Below are positions 1-5,537 of a stretch of 10,617 bases of DNA, piece by piece; positions within the stretch are counted from its first letter, which is position 1, and every line of letters starts with the position of its first letter. Location: positions 1 through 10,617 of the forward strand of contig JAMCTA010000076.1 in the NCBI GenBank assembly GCA_023381895.1, read 5' to 3'. The notes beneath the pieces are model-generated. The model was given only the letters and a program-made list of their open reading frames with translations, did not search any database and was not told the origin of the DNA. The DNA is from Chloroflexota bacterium (GTDB lineage Bacteria; Chloroflexota; UBA4733). The translations under genes and the position numbers were made by a program.

Positions 1-726
1 GGCGAAGTCACCAGACGAGGCTGCGTTGAACAGTGCGACGGCGACGTCCGGCATGAAATTGGAGATGCTCGAGGTGAAGCCCTCAGCGCCAGCCGAGAAG
101 TAGCCACCAACCATGTCGTCGCCAACACCGCCGAGCCAGAGGAAACGCTCCCCCAAGGCGTGGCGCAAGCGACTAAAGGCGCGGAGGTCGCCCTGACCAT
201 CCTTGTAGGCGATGGCATTGGGTATCTCAGCAAGCTTGCGCAGTAATGCCGGCGTGAACGTCACCCAGTCGCGGCTGTAGGGGAACACCCCTAAGCTGGT
301 CGCGGCAGCGATGTGCTGGTAGTAGTCGATGAGGCCTTCGGGATCGGCGGAGACGTAGTAAGGAGGGAGCATCAGGATGCCGTCAGCGCCTGCGGCCTCG
401 GCCGACCGGGCCAGCTCTCGACCCAGCGCTGCGCTGTAGCCGGCGCCGGCAATCACCGGGACCCGGCCACGCACGACCTCGACGACCGTGCGCACCACCT
501 GCGCGTGCTCGTGCGGTGTAAGCGAGTAGAGCTCTCCTGTTCCTCCTGCTGCAACGAGGGCGTGCACGCCTCCTTGCACCATGAACTCGACGTTGTCACG
601 CAGGGCGGCGAGATCCAGCTCGAGGCTGGAGAAAAAAGGCGTAATGGGGAAGGCAATGATGCCGGCCAGCCGGCTGCGCAGCTCTTGCGGTGCGGTAGGC
701 ACGTCCCATCTCCCTACTTGGTCCAT
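1..726 (-). CDS. 5-dehydro-4-deoxyglucarate dehydratase-like protein (DapA/NAL superfamily), N-terminal 242 residues, truncated by window edge
   Basis: This is a Schiff-base (class I) lyase of the dihydrodipicolinate synthase superfamily, most like 5-dehydro-4-deoxyglucarate (KDG) dehydratases, which convert the glucarate/galactarate intermediate to 2,5-dioxopentanoate in the cytoplasm. My translation has IIAFPITPF near residue 23, the GGTGELYSL substrate loop at about 61-69, a conserved tyrosine in VFPYSRD (Tyr150) and the Schiff-base lysine in IAYKDGQGD (Lys175). The YKDG context and the LGERFLWLGG stretch fit KDG dehydratases better than DapA. The family is about 300 residues long, so roughly 60 C-terminal residues lie outside the window. 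I chose the ATG at 724-726 because the promoter at 744-772 would start transcription near 737, which excludes the in-frame GTG further upstream. No strong Shine-Dalgarno is visible. Family membership is clear; the exact substrate is inferred. Confidence 0.85.
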   Translation of the reverse strand, partial: MDQVGRWDVPTAPQELRSRLAGIIAFPITPFFSSLELDLAALRDNVEFMVQGGVHALVAAGGTGELYSLTPHEHAQVVRTVVEVVRGRVPVIAGAGYSAALGRELARSAEAAGADGILMLPPYYVSADPEGLIDYYQHIAAATSLGVFPYSRDWVTFTPALLRKLAEIPNAIAYKDGQGDLRAFSRLRHALGERFLWLGGVGDDMVGGYFSAGAEGFTSSISNFMPDVAVALFNAASSGDFA

Positions 727-743
727 CAACGTGCGTCGCACCC

Positions 744-772
744 ATTCTACGCGCGGACCCGATGGCCTGCAA
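744..772 (-). promoter_or_regulatory. Sigma-70-type promoter for the KDG dehydratase-like gene
   Basis: On the minus strand a -35 box TTGCAG (767-772) is followed after exactly 17 bp by a -10 box TAGAAT (744-749). Transcription would begin near 737, leaving a leader of only about 11 nt before the ATG at 726. The gene therefore seems able to be expressed apart from the binding-protein gene upstream of it. The call rests on box sequence and spacing only. Confidence 0.6.
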
Positions 773-990
773 CCGGGCCGTCCCAGGCCAAGGCTCTCCC
801 CGCACACCACTGAGGAGAACGCCCATGGCCATACTGGGAGACGTGATGCCACCCTGATCTGGGTGCAGGAACTGATGGCGTGCTGAACCCTCCCGGCAGC
901 TACGCTGCACTTTTCGTGCTGTGCGCCCGGCGACCAAAGTCGCGGCTACGGCTGCGCAACAGTGGCCACGGTTTCAATCGCTGGGTGTGC

Positions 991-1009
991 TTGGCGGATG
1001 CACCGCCAA
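991..1009 (-). terminator. Hairpin just after the sugar-binding protein gene
   Basis: A perfect 7-bp stem, TTGGCGG (991-997) and CCGCCAA (1003-1009) with a 5-nt loop, begins 7 nt beyond the TAA at 1017-1019. No T-tract follows on the minus strand, so it may act as a weak terminator or as an mRNA 3'-end stabiliser. The rest of the 290-bp gap (727-1016) holds only the promoter at 744-772. Confidence 0.4.
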
Positions 1010-1016
1010 CTCATCT

Positions 1017-2489
1017 TTAGTAGGCCGGCGACTTCCAGCCCTGGGGTAGGTAGCTGCCAGACAAGTCACGGCGCACCTTGGCATGGTCGAGGAGGGGCTG
1101 GATGACTTCGTCGAGCTTCGTCATCGTGGATGGCACGTCTGCATTGTTGTTCCACATGGGGCCGAGCACCTTGCCGATCTCACTGTCCATCTGCGGCCAG
1201 ACGTCTGTCACGGGCTGTAGGCCTTCATGATCCGGACCATCAGCGAACACCTTCCAAGAGATGCCATCGCCCTGGTCAAGGAAGGCTTTAGAGGTTGCCA
1301 CGCTCTTGCGTGCCGGTACACCGCGTCCCCCCTTGCCAATGGCGAGCTGACCTTCTGGACCGGTAATGTACTCCGCGAGCTGGAAGGCCTCATCCTTATT
1401 CTTACTGCCTGTCCAGATTGTGACGCTGTCCGCAGGGTCGCGCGTCCACACGCCGATCTTGCCGGTAGGCACCGGCACGACATCCCACGGCACCTTGGCC
1501 GACTTGCGCAAGTTGGGAATGGAGTAGGGGCCGCTGAGGAACATGGCGACACCACCGGTGTCGAAGCCGGCGTGCTTCTGCGCTGGCTGCGCCCACACGT
1601 TGTACTTCCAGCGTAGGTCGACGAGCCATTGCCAGGCGTCCTGGACCGCTTGCTCGGTGAATTGCACCTTTGTGAGCGCCTCGTTCACGACGTGGCCGCC
1701 ATTGCTCCAGATCCACGGCAGGCTGTACACCCACCAGGTGGAGATGTCACAGCCGAAGGCCGTCTTGTCGGGTCTGGTGAGCTTCTGGGCGTAGCTGAGA
1801 AAGGCATTCCAGTCCCATTTCGAGTCGCCCCAGGCTGTCGAGGGCGGCTCCAGCCCGGCCTGGTGCAGCAGGTCCTTGTTGTAGTAGGTGGCAACGGGGG
1901 TGGTGTCCCAGGGAATGGCGTACTGATGCCCCTGGATCGTGCCCTTGTCCCACGTGACAGCGAAGTACTTGCCGGGCTGGACGATCTTGGACTTCGCGAC
2001 GTAGGGGTCGAGATTGACGAACACGCCGAGTGTAGCGTAGTGCGGCACCTGCTTGAGCTCGTACTCATAGAGATCACCGCCACTGTCCGCGGCAAACTGC
2101 ACGGCGAACTTCTCGAAGTTGAGCCCAGTGTTGACTAGCTCGACCTTGATGTCCGTGCTCTTGGTGAAGCTATCAACGATACCCCGGAAGATCGCTTGTT
2201 GCTGAAGGTTGAGGCCGGGCAGATCGAAGACCACAGTGCCCTTCCCCTGCGACTGCGGCGGCGGTGTCGGCGTGGCTTTCGGAATACTTTTTGCGCTGGC
2301 GGGCTTGCTCGCGACGGTCGACAGCGCGGTCGTGCTTGCCGGGGTGCTCGCGGTGCTGCTCGTCTGCACGCTGCTGGTAGTGCTGCTCGCACTACAGGCG
2401 GCGAGTACACCGCTCGCTACCAGGCCTGTTGCCGCCAGCCCCCAGCGGGTGATGAGGGTGCGCCGGCTGAGAGGACGAGCAGAATACAT
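1017..2489 (-). CDS. ABC transporter extracellular sugar-binding lipoprotein (solute-binding protein family 1)
   Basis: This 490-residue protein would capture a sugar or sugar derivative outside the membrane and deliver it to an ABC permease. The permease genes are not in the window. The N-terminus has SRRTLIT (residues 8-14, resembling a twin-arginine motif), a hydrophobic stretch and the lipobox LAAC with Cys32 as the lipidation site. A Ser/Thr/Ala/Pro-rich tether follows to about residue 83. The mature domain has the family-1 signature YAIPWDTTPVATYYNKDLL around residues 190-207, and later AMFLSGPYSI and EAFQLAEYITGPEGQ stretches. I chose the ATG at 2487-2489 because AAGGGAG lies 5 nt upstream (2495-2501) and the signal peptide begins there. 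The frame stays open to 2726, but that extension runs through repeat DNA and would bury the signal peptide. The neighbouring KDG dehydratase suggests sugar-acid or pectin-derived substrates; this is inference. Confidence 0.9.
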   Translation of the reverse strand: MYSARPLSRRTLITRWGLAATGLVASGVLAACSASSTTSSVQTSSTASTPASTTALSTVASKPASAKSIPKATPTPPPQSQGKGTVVFDLPGLNLQQQAIFRGIVDSFTKSTDIKVELVNTGLNFEKFAVQFAADSGGDLYEYELKQVPHYATLGVFVNLDPYVAKSKIVQPGKYFAVTWDKGTIQGHQYAIPWDTTPVATYYNKDLLHQAGLEPPSTAWGDSKWDWNAFLSYAQKLTRPDKTAFGCDISTWWVYSLPWIWSNGGHVVNEALTKVQFTEQAVQDAWQWLVDLRWKYNVWAQPAQKHAGFDTGGVAMFLSGPYSIPNLRKSAKVPWDVVPVPTGKIGVWTRDPADSVTIWTGSKNKDEAFQLAEYITGPEGQLAIGKGGRGVPARKSVATSKAFLDQGDGISWKVFADGPDHEGLQPVTDVWPQMDSEIGKVLGPMWNNNADVPSTMTKLDEVIQPLLDHAKVRRDLSGSYLPQGWKSPAY

Positions 2490-2539
2490 ACTGACTCCCT
2501 TCACCTGAACGTATTCGTAGCTAGCTGGCCACGGCCGGG

Positions 2540-2774
2540 GGCGCTTGACGGGATGCAGCACGAGCGCGCTGCCTTGACGATGCCACCACCATAGACGAGA
2601 TGGAAGGATAGCGCCAGTTCTTGCCGGTAATCCCCCCGGCTGGGTCATCCCTATTGGGTGACTATGCTGGAGAGCAGCGTGGGCATAACAACGGAGATGG
2701 GGACCGGTCAGAAGATCGGTCCCCATCGTCGGTAAGGGGAGGATAGGCCGGTAGCTACGTAGCTGCTACCTGAA
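2540..2774. repeat. Direct repeat, copy 1 (235 bp): hsp20 tail plus downstream region
   Basis: This segment matches 4261-4500 in the same orientation with no substitutions and only three indels: a C6 run versus C5, a 5-nt gap in the GGGT(TGAGT)GACT region, and a G4 run versus G5. On the minus strand it starts with the last six codons of the Hsp20 gene, including the stop, then carries the hsp20 terminator hairpin and about 190 bp of non-coding DNA. Here it is detached from any hsp20 reading frame and sits upstream of the sugar-binding protein gene. Similarity stops abruptly at 2774/2775 and at 2539/2540. Confidence 0.95.
2696..2727 (-). terminator. Orphan copy of the hsp20 terminator hairpin
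   Basis: A perfect 11-bp stem, GATGGGGACCG (2696-2706) pairing with 2717-2727 around a 10-nt loop, is identical to the hairpin after hsp20 at 4421-4452. In this position it could stop minus-strand transcription arriving from the toxin-antitoxin segment before it reaches the sugar-binding protein gene. Confidence 0.55.
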
Positions 2775-3390
2775 AGGGTCGCGGCCATGCTGCGGTCGCT
2801 GACCTGTCGATGCGCCAGCGAGGACACGCACGAATTCCCTGGTGGCTCCGAAATCTAACGTGGCTGGACACGTTAGAAAGGGAGAGTAGACGCCACCGCG
2901 TTTTTCCTAACTTGCCCCTGCCGACAATCGGGCACGCGCGACCCGGCATCGGCGTCCCGTTATGTCGGCGCACGTTGTCACACTGGCACCCCTGGCAGGT
3001 GCACTATCGTCTGCGCCACTGGTGGCCAGAGGTCAGAGCCGCCTGATCTGACGGCCTCGTTCATCGCTGCCTCCGCTTCCCCACCAAACATCCTTCGCCT
3101 TCGGCGGGCTCCGGCTGCCCATGCTTGGACAAACCGCGCAGCTCACGGCCACCCCTCGAGCCGATCACTCGGCGCGCTCTCGCTGTCCACCACTACACCA
3201 GCCATCCCATGACCGTTCGATCTCCCTCCTCTCGCCCCCAACCACCGGACTGTGATACAAACTGGGGTATCGCAAGCAAGGCGGGGCTACGCGCTTGGGG
3301 AGGAATGCGCGAAGGGTGACACGAGGCAGTGGTGCGCGTGGGTAGTGTTGGTGCGGTCGGCTCGTCTTGCCGGGACGGTGTCGAATGCCC
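2775..3390. other. 616-bp stretch without a supportable gene, inside the repeat-bounded segment
   Basis: The short open frames here have no recognisable domain, no ribosome-binding site and skewed, Arg/Trp/His-rich composition. The one clear structure is an inverted repeat with 9-bp arms, TCTAACGTG (2854-2862) and its complement (2869-2877), around a 6-nt loop. On the minus strand only TTTC follows it, so it is a weak terminator candidate or a protein-binding site. No tRNA, transposase or integrase remnant is recognisable. Confidence 0.5.
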
Positions 3391-3858
3391 TTATCGGGAG
3401 TCTTGGAGAGGATAGAGTAGCTCGGTCAACTCGCGCGGTGTCACAACTCTCGTCGCCCCCAAGGCGGAATTGCCGTTGAGCGCCAGCAGGTCGGCGTCGC
3501 CGGAGACGATAAAATCAGCGTGCGCGGCCAGGGCGCATGCGAGAAACTTGTTGTCTTTGGGATCGCGGCTGGATAGCGGCAGGGAGGATTCATCGAGTGG
3601 GCTCACCCACTCGGCGGCAAACAGGATGTCATCCATAATCCTCTTTCTGCGCTCAGGAGCGGATCGGTAGAGGCGCGTGATGCGCTCTCTGCCCAGCACT
3701 TCGGAGAGCTCGGCGAAGAGTTGCTGACACATGAGCAGAGCGACACGCCGGCGAAACCAGGCGCCAACAACGCGATCCGGGAAACCGCCCGCCACAATCA
3801 CCGCGCTGATCAGCACATTCGTGTCAATGACGATTCGGGGGATGCTCGTGCTGCTCAT
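3391..3858 (-). CDS. PIN-domain toxin (putative toxin-antitoxin RNase, COG1569-like)
   Basis: This 155-residue protein is a single PIN domain, a Mg2+-dependent ribonuclease fold used by many toxins. Acidic residues fall in the expected order: Asp12 in IVIDTNVLISA, Glu50/Glu53 in FAELSEVL, Asp99/Asp102 in RDPKDNKFLACAL and Asp121/Asp123 in SGDADLL. All expected catalytic positions appear intact, so an active nuclease is likely. The ATG (3856-3858) lies inside the end of the antitoxin gene, a 35-bp overlap in another frame, so the two are probably translationally coupled and share the promoter at 4158-4186. The RNA target cannot be read from the sequence. No clear terminator follows the TAA. 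Confidence 0.85.
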   Translation of the reverse strand: MSSTSIPRIVIDTNVLISAVIVAGGFPDRVVGAWFRRRVALLMCQQLFAELSEVLGRERITRLYRSAPERRKRIMDDILFAAEWVSPLDESSLPLSSRDPKDNKFLACALAAHADFIVSGDADLLALNGNSALGATRVVTPRELTELLYPLQDSR

Positions 3859-4150
3859 ACATCTCTTGCCGTACCTGTTCGACGACGTCGGTCACCTCCT
3901 GGTAGACCTCGTCAGGGTCGAGGGTTTTATTCTCTTCGTGTATCTGTTCCACTACGCTCGCTACATCATCCAAGGCGATCTTGCACAACCGGGCGAAATC
4001 CTCCGGGCTAATCACTACGGCAAAAGGCTTGCCCTGCTTTTCGACCACAACCGGCTGCTTTCCATAGTGGACGCTGCCGAGTAAATCGGAAAAGTGGTCT
4101 CTGGCCTGCTTGGCACTTATGGTTCTTGTCAATGTAATGTCCTTTTCCAT
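3824..4150 (-). CDS. Phd/YefM-type antitoxin
   Basis: This 108-residue protein would bind and neutralise the PIN toxin and repress its own promoter. Residues 9-54 match the Phd/YefM fold: RTISAKQARDHFSDLLGSV, then a strand-rich PVVVEKQGKPFAVVISPEDFARL. The C-terminal part, about 60-108, is acidic and predicted helical (DDVASVVEQIHEEN, EVTDVVEQVRQEM), which is where such antitoxins usually contact the toxin. The frame is open to an ATG at 4186, but that codon overlaps the -35 box. The ATG at 4148-4150 lies 7 nt downstream of the -10 box, so I place the start there with an essentially leaderless mRNA. Phd-family antitoxins paired with PIN toxins are a common combination. Confidence 0.85.
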   Translation of the reverse strand: MEKDITLTRTISAKQARDHFSDLLGSVHYGKQPVVVEKQGKPFAVVISPEDFARLCKIALDDVASVVEQIHEENKTLDPDEVYQEVTDVVEQVRQEMYEQHEHPPNRH

Positions 4151-4153
4151 TAC
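4134..4153. promoter_or_regulatory. Candidate autoregulatory operator at the antitoxin start
   Basis: A perfect 6-bp inverted repeat, GTAATG (4134-4139) and CATTAC (4148-4153) with an 8-nt spacer, covers the predicted transcription start and the antitoxin start codon. Phd/YefM antitoxins usually bind short palindromes at their own promoters, so this is a sensible place for one. The arms are short, and chance cannot be excluded. Confidence 0.35.
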
Positions 4154-4157
4154 TAAG

Positions 4158-4186
4158 AGTATAGCAAAAGGGCGCGATTGCGTCAA
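4158..4186 (-). promoter_or_regulatory. Strong sigma-70-type promoter of the toxin-antitoxin operon, leaderless
   Basis: On the minus strand -35 TTGACG (4181-4186) and -10 TATACT (4158-4163) are separated by exactly 17 bp. Only 7 nt lie between the -10 box and the antitoxin ATG (4148-4150), so transcription should begin at or within a base or two of the start codon. No Shine-Dalgarno sequence is present, which agrees with leaderless initiation. Confidence 0.75.
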
Positions 4187-4260
4187 TAGCGTACAGAATG
4201 GCAGGTGTGAGATAGAGGACGGATTACTTGGCGATGCAGTGTGTGGCGAGTTCTACAAGC

Positions 4261-4500
4261 GGCGCTTGACGGGATGCAGCACGAGCGCGCTGCCTTGACG
4301 ATGCCACCACCATAGACGAGATGGAAGGATAGCGCCAGTTCTTGCCGGTAATCCCCCGGCTGGGTCATCCCTATTGGGTTGAGTGACTATGCTGGAGAGC
4401 AGCGTGGGCATAACAACGGAGATGGGGACCGGTCAGAAGATCGGTCCCCATCGTCGGTAAGGGGGAGGATAGGCCGGTAGCTACGTAGCTGCTACCTGAA
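4261..4500. repeat. Direct repeat, copy 2 (240 bp): native hsp20 3' end and downstream region
   Basis: This is the partner of 2540-2774. Here the repeat is continuous with an intact hsp20 gene: its right end at 4500 lies inside the hsp20 Ile146 codon, so it covers the final Gln-Val-Ala-Ala-Thr codons, the stop, the terminator hairpin and about 190 bp beyond. It is probably the original copy. It carries a 5-nt insertion and single-base homopolymer differences relative to copy 1. The two copies are separated by 1,486 bp holding the toxin-antitoxin module. Confidence 0.95.
4421..4452 (-). terminator. Hairpin terminator after hsp20
   Basis: A perfect 11-bp stem, GATGGGGACCG (4421-4431) pairing with 4442-4452 and enclosing a 10-nt loop, starts 28 nt past the hsp20 stop. 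On the minus strand it is followed by a modestly T-rich stretch (TCCGTTGTT). The stem is long and GC-rich, so termination is plausible in spite of the weak T-tract. Confidence 0.65.
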
Positions 4501-4936
4501 TGGTGCGGGTCCGCGCGTGCTGGGCCTTCGGCAGGTGGATCGTCAGGATACCGGACTCATAGGTGGCGGCGGCCGCATCAGGATCGACCTCGCCAGGAAT
4601 CTGCACGTGCATCCCGGCGCTGCCACCAAACGACTGCCACACCAGCTTGCTGTCTGCCGGCGCCTCCAGTGCAGACTCACCCTTGATGGACACCGTGCGC
4701 TGCTGGAACGTGCACTGGAGCGAATCGGGCTTCAAGCCTGGGAGTGCGAGCTGGAGGATGTACGCGTCCCCCGTTTCCCAGAGGTTCGTGCCGCCGTTCG
4801 GGCCCAGATTGCTCCAGCCCTCGAAGAGCGATGGAAGGAAAAAGCTATCCCGAAAGCGGCGATTGACCGCTTGATTGAAGGGCATGAGCTCGCTGGGCTG
4901 ACGCGGGAGATCTCGTTCCAGACGCATCACTGCCAT
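4481..4936 (-). CDS. Small heat-shock protein, Hsp20/alpha-crystallin family
   Basis: This 151-residue protein is an ATP-independent chaperone that would form oligomers and hold unfolding proteins. The alpha-crystallin domain runs from about residue 50 (TNLWETGDAYILQLALPGLKP) to about 138, with the hallmark A-x-x-x-S-G-I-L motif in ATYESGILTIHLPKA (residues 124-138). It ends with an I-x-V motif (Ile146-Gln-Val148) that usually docks into a neighbouring subunit. The segment before VDPD reads GMHVQIP and lacks the usual aromatic and Arg residues of the F-x-R-x-F-x-LP consensus, so this is a divergent member. The ATG at 4934-4936 has a perfect AGGAGG (4946-4951) 9 nt upstream. Its last codons belong to the repeat at 4261-4500. 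No CIRCE or other known heat-shock operator was recognised upstream. Confidence 0.9.
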   Translation of the reverse strand: MAVMRLERDLPRQPSELMPFNQAVNRRFRDSFFLPSLFEGWSNLGPNGGTNLWETGDAYILQLALPGLKPDSLQCTFQQRTVSIKGESALEAPADSKLVWQSFGGSAGMHVQIPGEVDPDAAAATYESGILTIHLPKAQHARTRTIQVAAT

Positions 4937-5537
4937 TCGCTGAATCCTCCTCTCTGCTTCTTATCTCACAGCTCTGACGGAGTGGTGGGCTATGCCGCGA
5001 TACCTACACTCCGTACGTCTCTATGGTGCAGGGCGAATATTGGAGCGCGATTAGTGGAGCATTAGAGCTGCATTAGAGTTGCGAGTGGTGTCTGAGAGCG
5101 GGGAGCAGCCACACGCAGGGTTTTCCTGGTGTCGTGGCGGCGCTGGGGCGACGCTTCTACCTGCCCAGTTACAGACTCCTTGTCCTAAGTGTCCAGCTCG
5201 AGTGGATATAGTGATGACGGCAAGATCAGGCGTGCCCCATTGAAGCCCAGCATGAGCGTCGGTTGTGGCATCCCCTGCGTCAGGTTTCCGCGACGAAAGC
5301 GTCGCTGGAAAACTCCTACTGCCATTGCTCGCACCTAGTACCTCTGACCGGTAGCACCAGCGAGGCGTTACAGTCTCACCAGACAGTTCCAGCGTAGCGG
5401 CAGCTTGAGGCGCCACGTAGGCCGCCCCTCAGGCGGCGGTTTGGTTGCGGCGCCACCGAGAGGCTGTGCTCGGTTGCGACAGGGGGTGGTCGCCACTCGC
5501 TCCAGGCACGCCGCTCGCGGCTCTGGAAGGAGCATAT
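4937..5537. other. 601-bp divergent intergenic region between hsp20 and the secreted Ig-like protein gene
   Basis: No gene here is convincing; the longest open frame (5051-5416, minus) has no recognisable domain or ribosome-binding site. The region holds the phased repeats at 5050-5082. It also holds a hairpin at 5285-5311 (TTTCCGCGACG, loop AAAG, then an arm complementary except for one bulged A) and a 6-bp stem GCCGCC/GGCGGC at 5421-5437. No convincing promoter pair was found for either flanking gene, although a TATAGT lies near 5207. It could contain a structured RNA or long leaders. Confidence 0.5.
5050..5082. repeat. Three tandem 11-bp units upstream of hsp20
   Basis: Three consecutive 11-bp units start at 5050, 5061 and 5072: ATTAGTGGAGC, ATTAGAGCTGC and ATTAGAGTTGC. 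ATTAG and the terminal GC are invariant. The 11-bp period is about one helical turn, so bound proteins would line up on one DNA face. They lie about 115 bp upstream of the hsp20 start codon, a plausible place for a regulator of hsp20. Confidence 0.6.

Noticed and set aside
596..937. 113-codon open frame on the minus strand
   Set aside because: It overlaps the start of the KDG dehydratase-like gene in another frame and its product has no recognisable domain.
2490..2726. In-frame extension of the sugar-binding protein to 569 residues
   Set aside because: It runs through the duplicated hsp20 3' region, has no ribosome-binding site and would bury the lipoprotein signal peptide; the ATG at 2489 has a good Shine-Dalgarno.
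2540..2774. Insertion sequence or transposon target duplication as the explanation for the repeat
   Set aside because: 235 bp is far longer than any target-site duplication, and no transposase or terminal inverted repeats are seen.
2775..3390. tRNA gene or integrase remnant at the insertion boundary
   Set aside because: No cloverleaf, TTCRANY-like T-loop or integrase motif could be found on either strand.
4151..4186. Upstream ATG at 4186 as the antitoxin start
   Set aside because: It lies within the -35 box of the predicted promoter and would not be in the transcript.
5051..5416. 121-codon open frame on the minus strand upstream of hsp20
   Set aside because: No domain, no ribosome-binding site and random-looking composition; it crosses the 11-bp repeat array.
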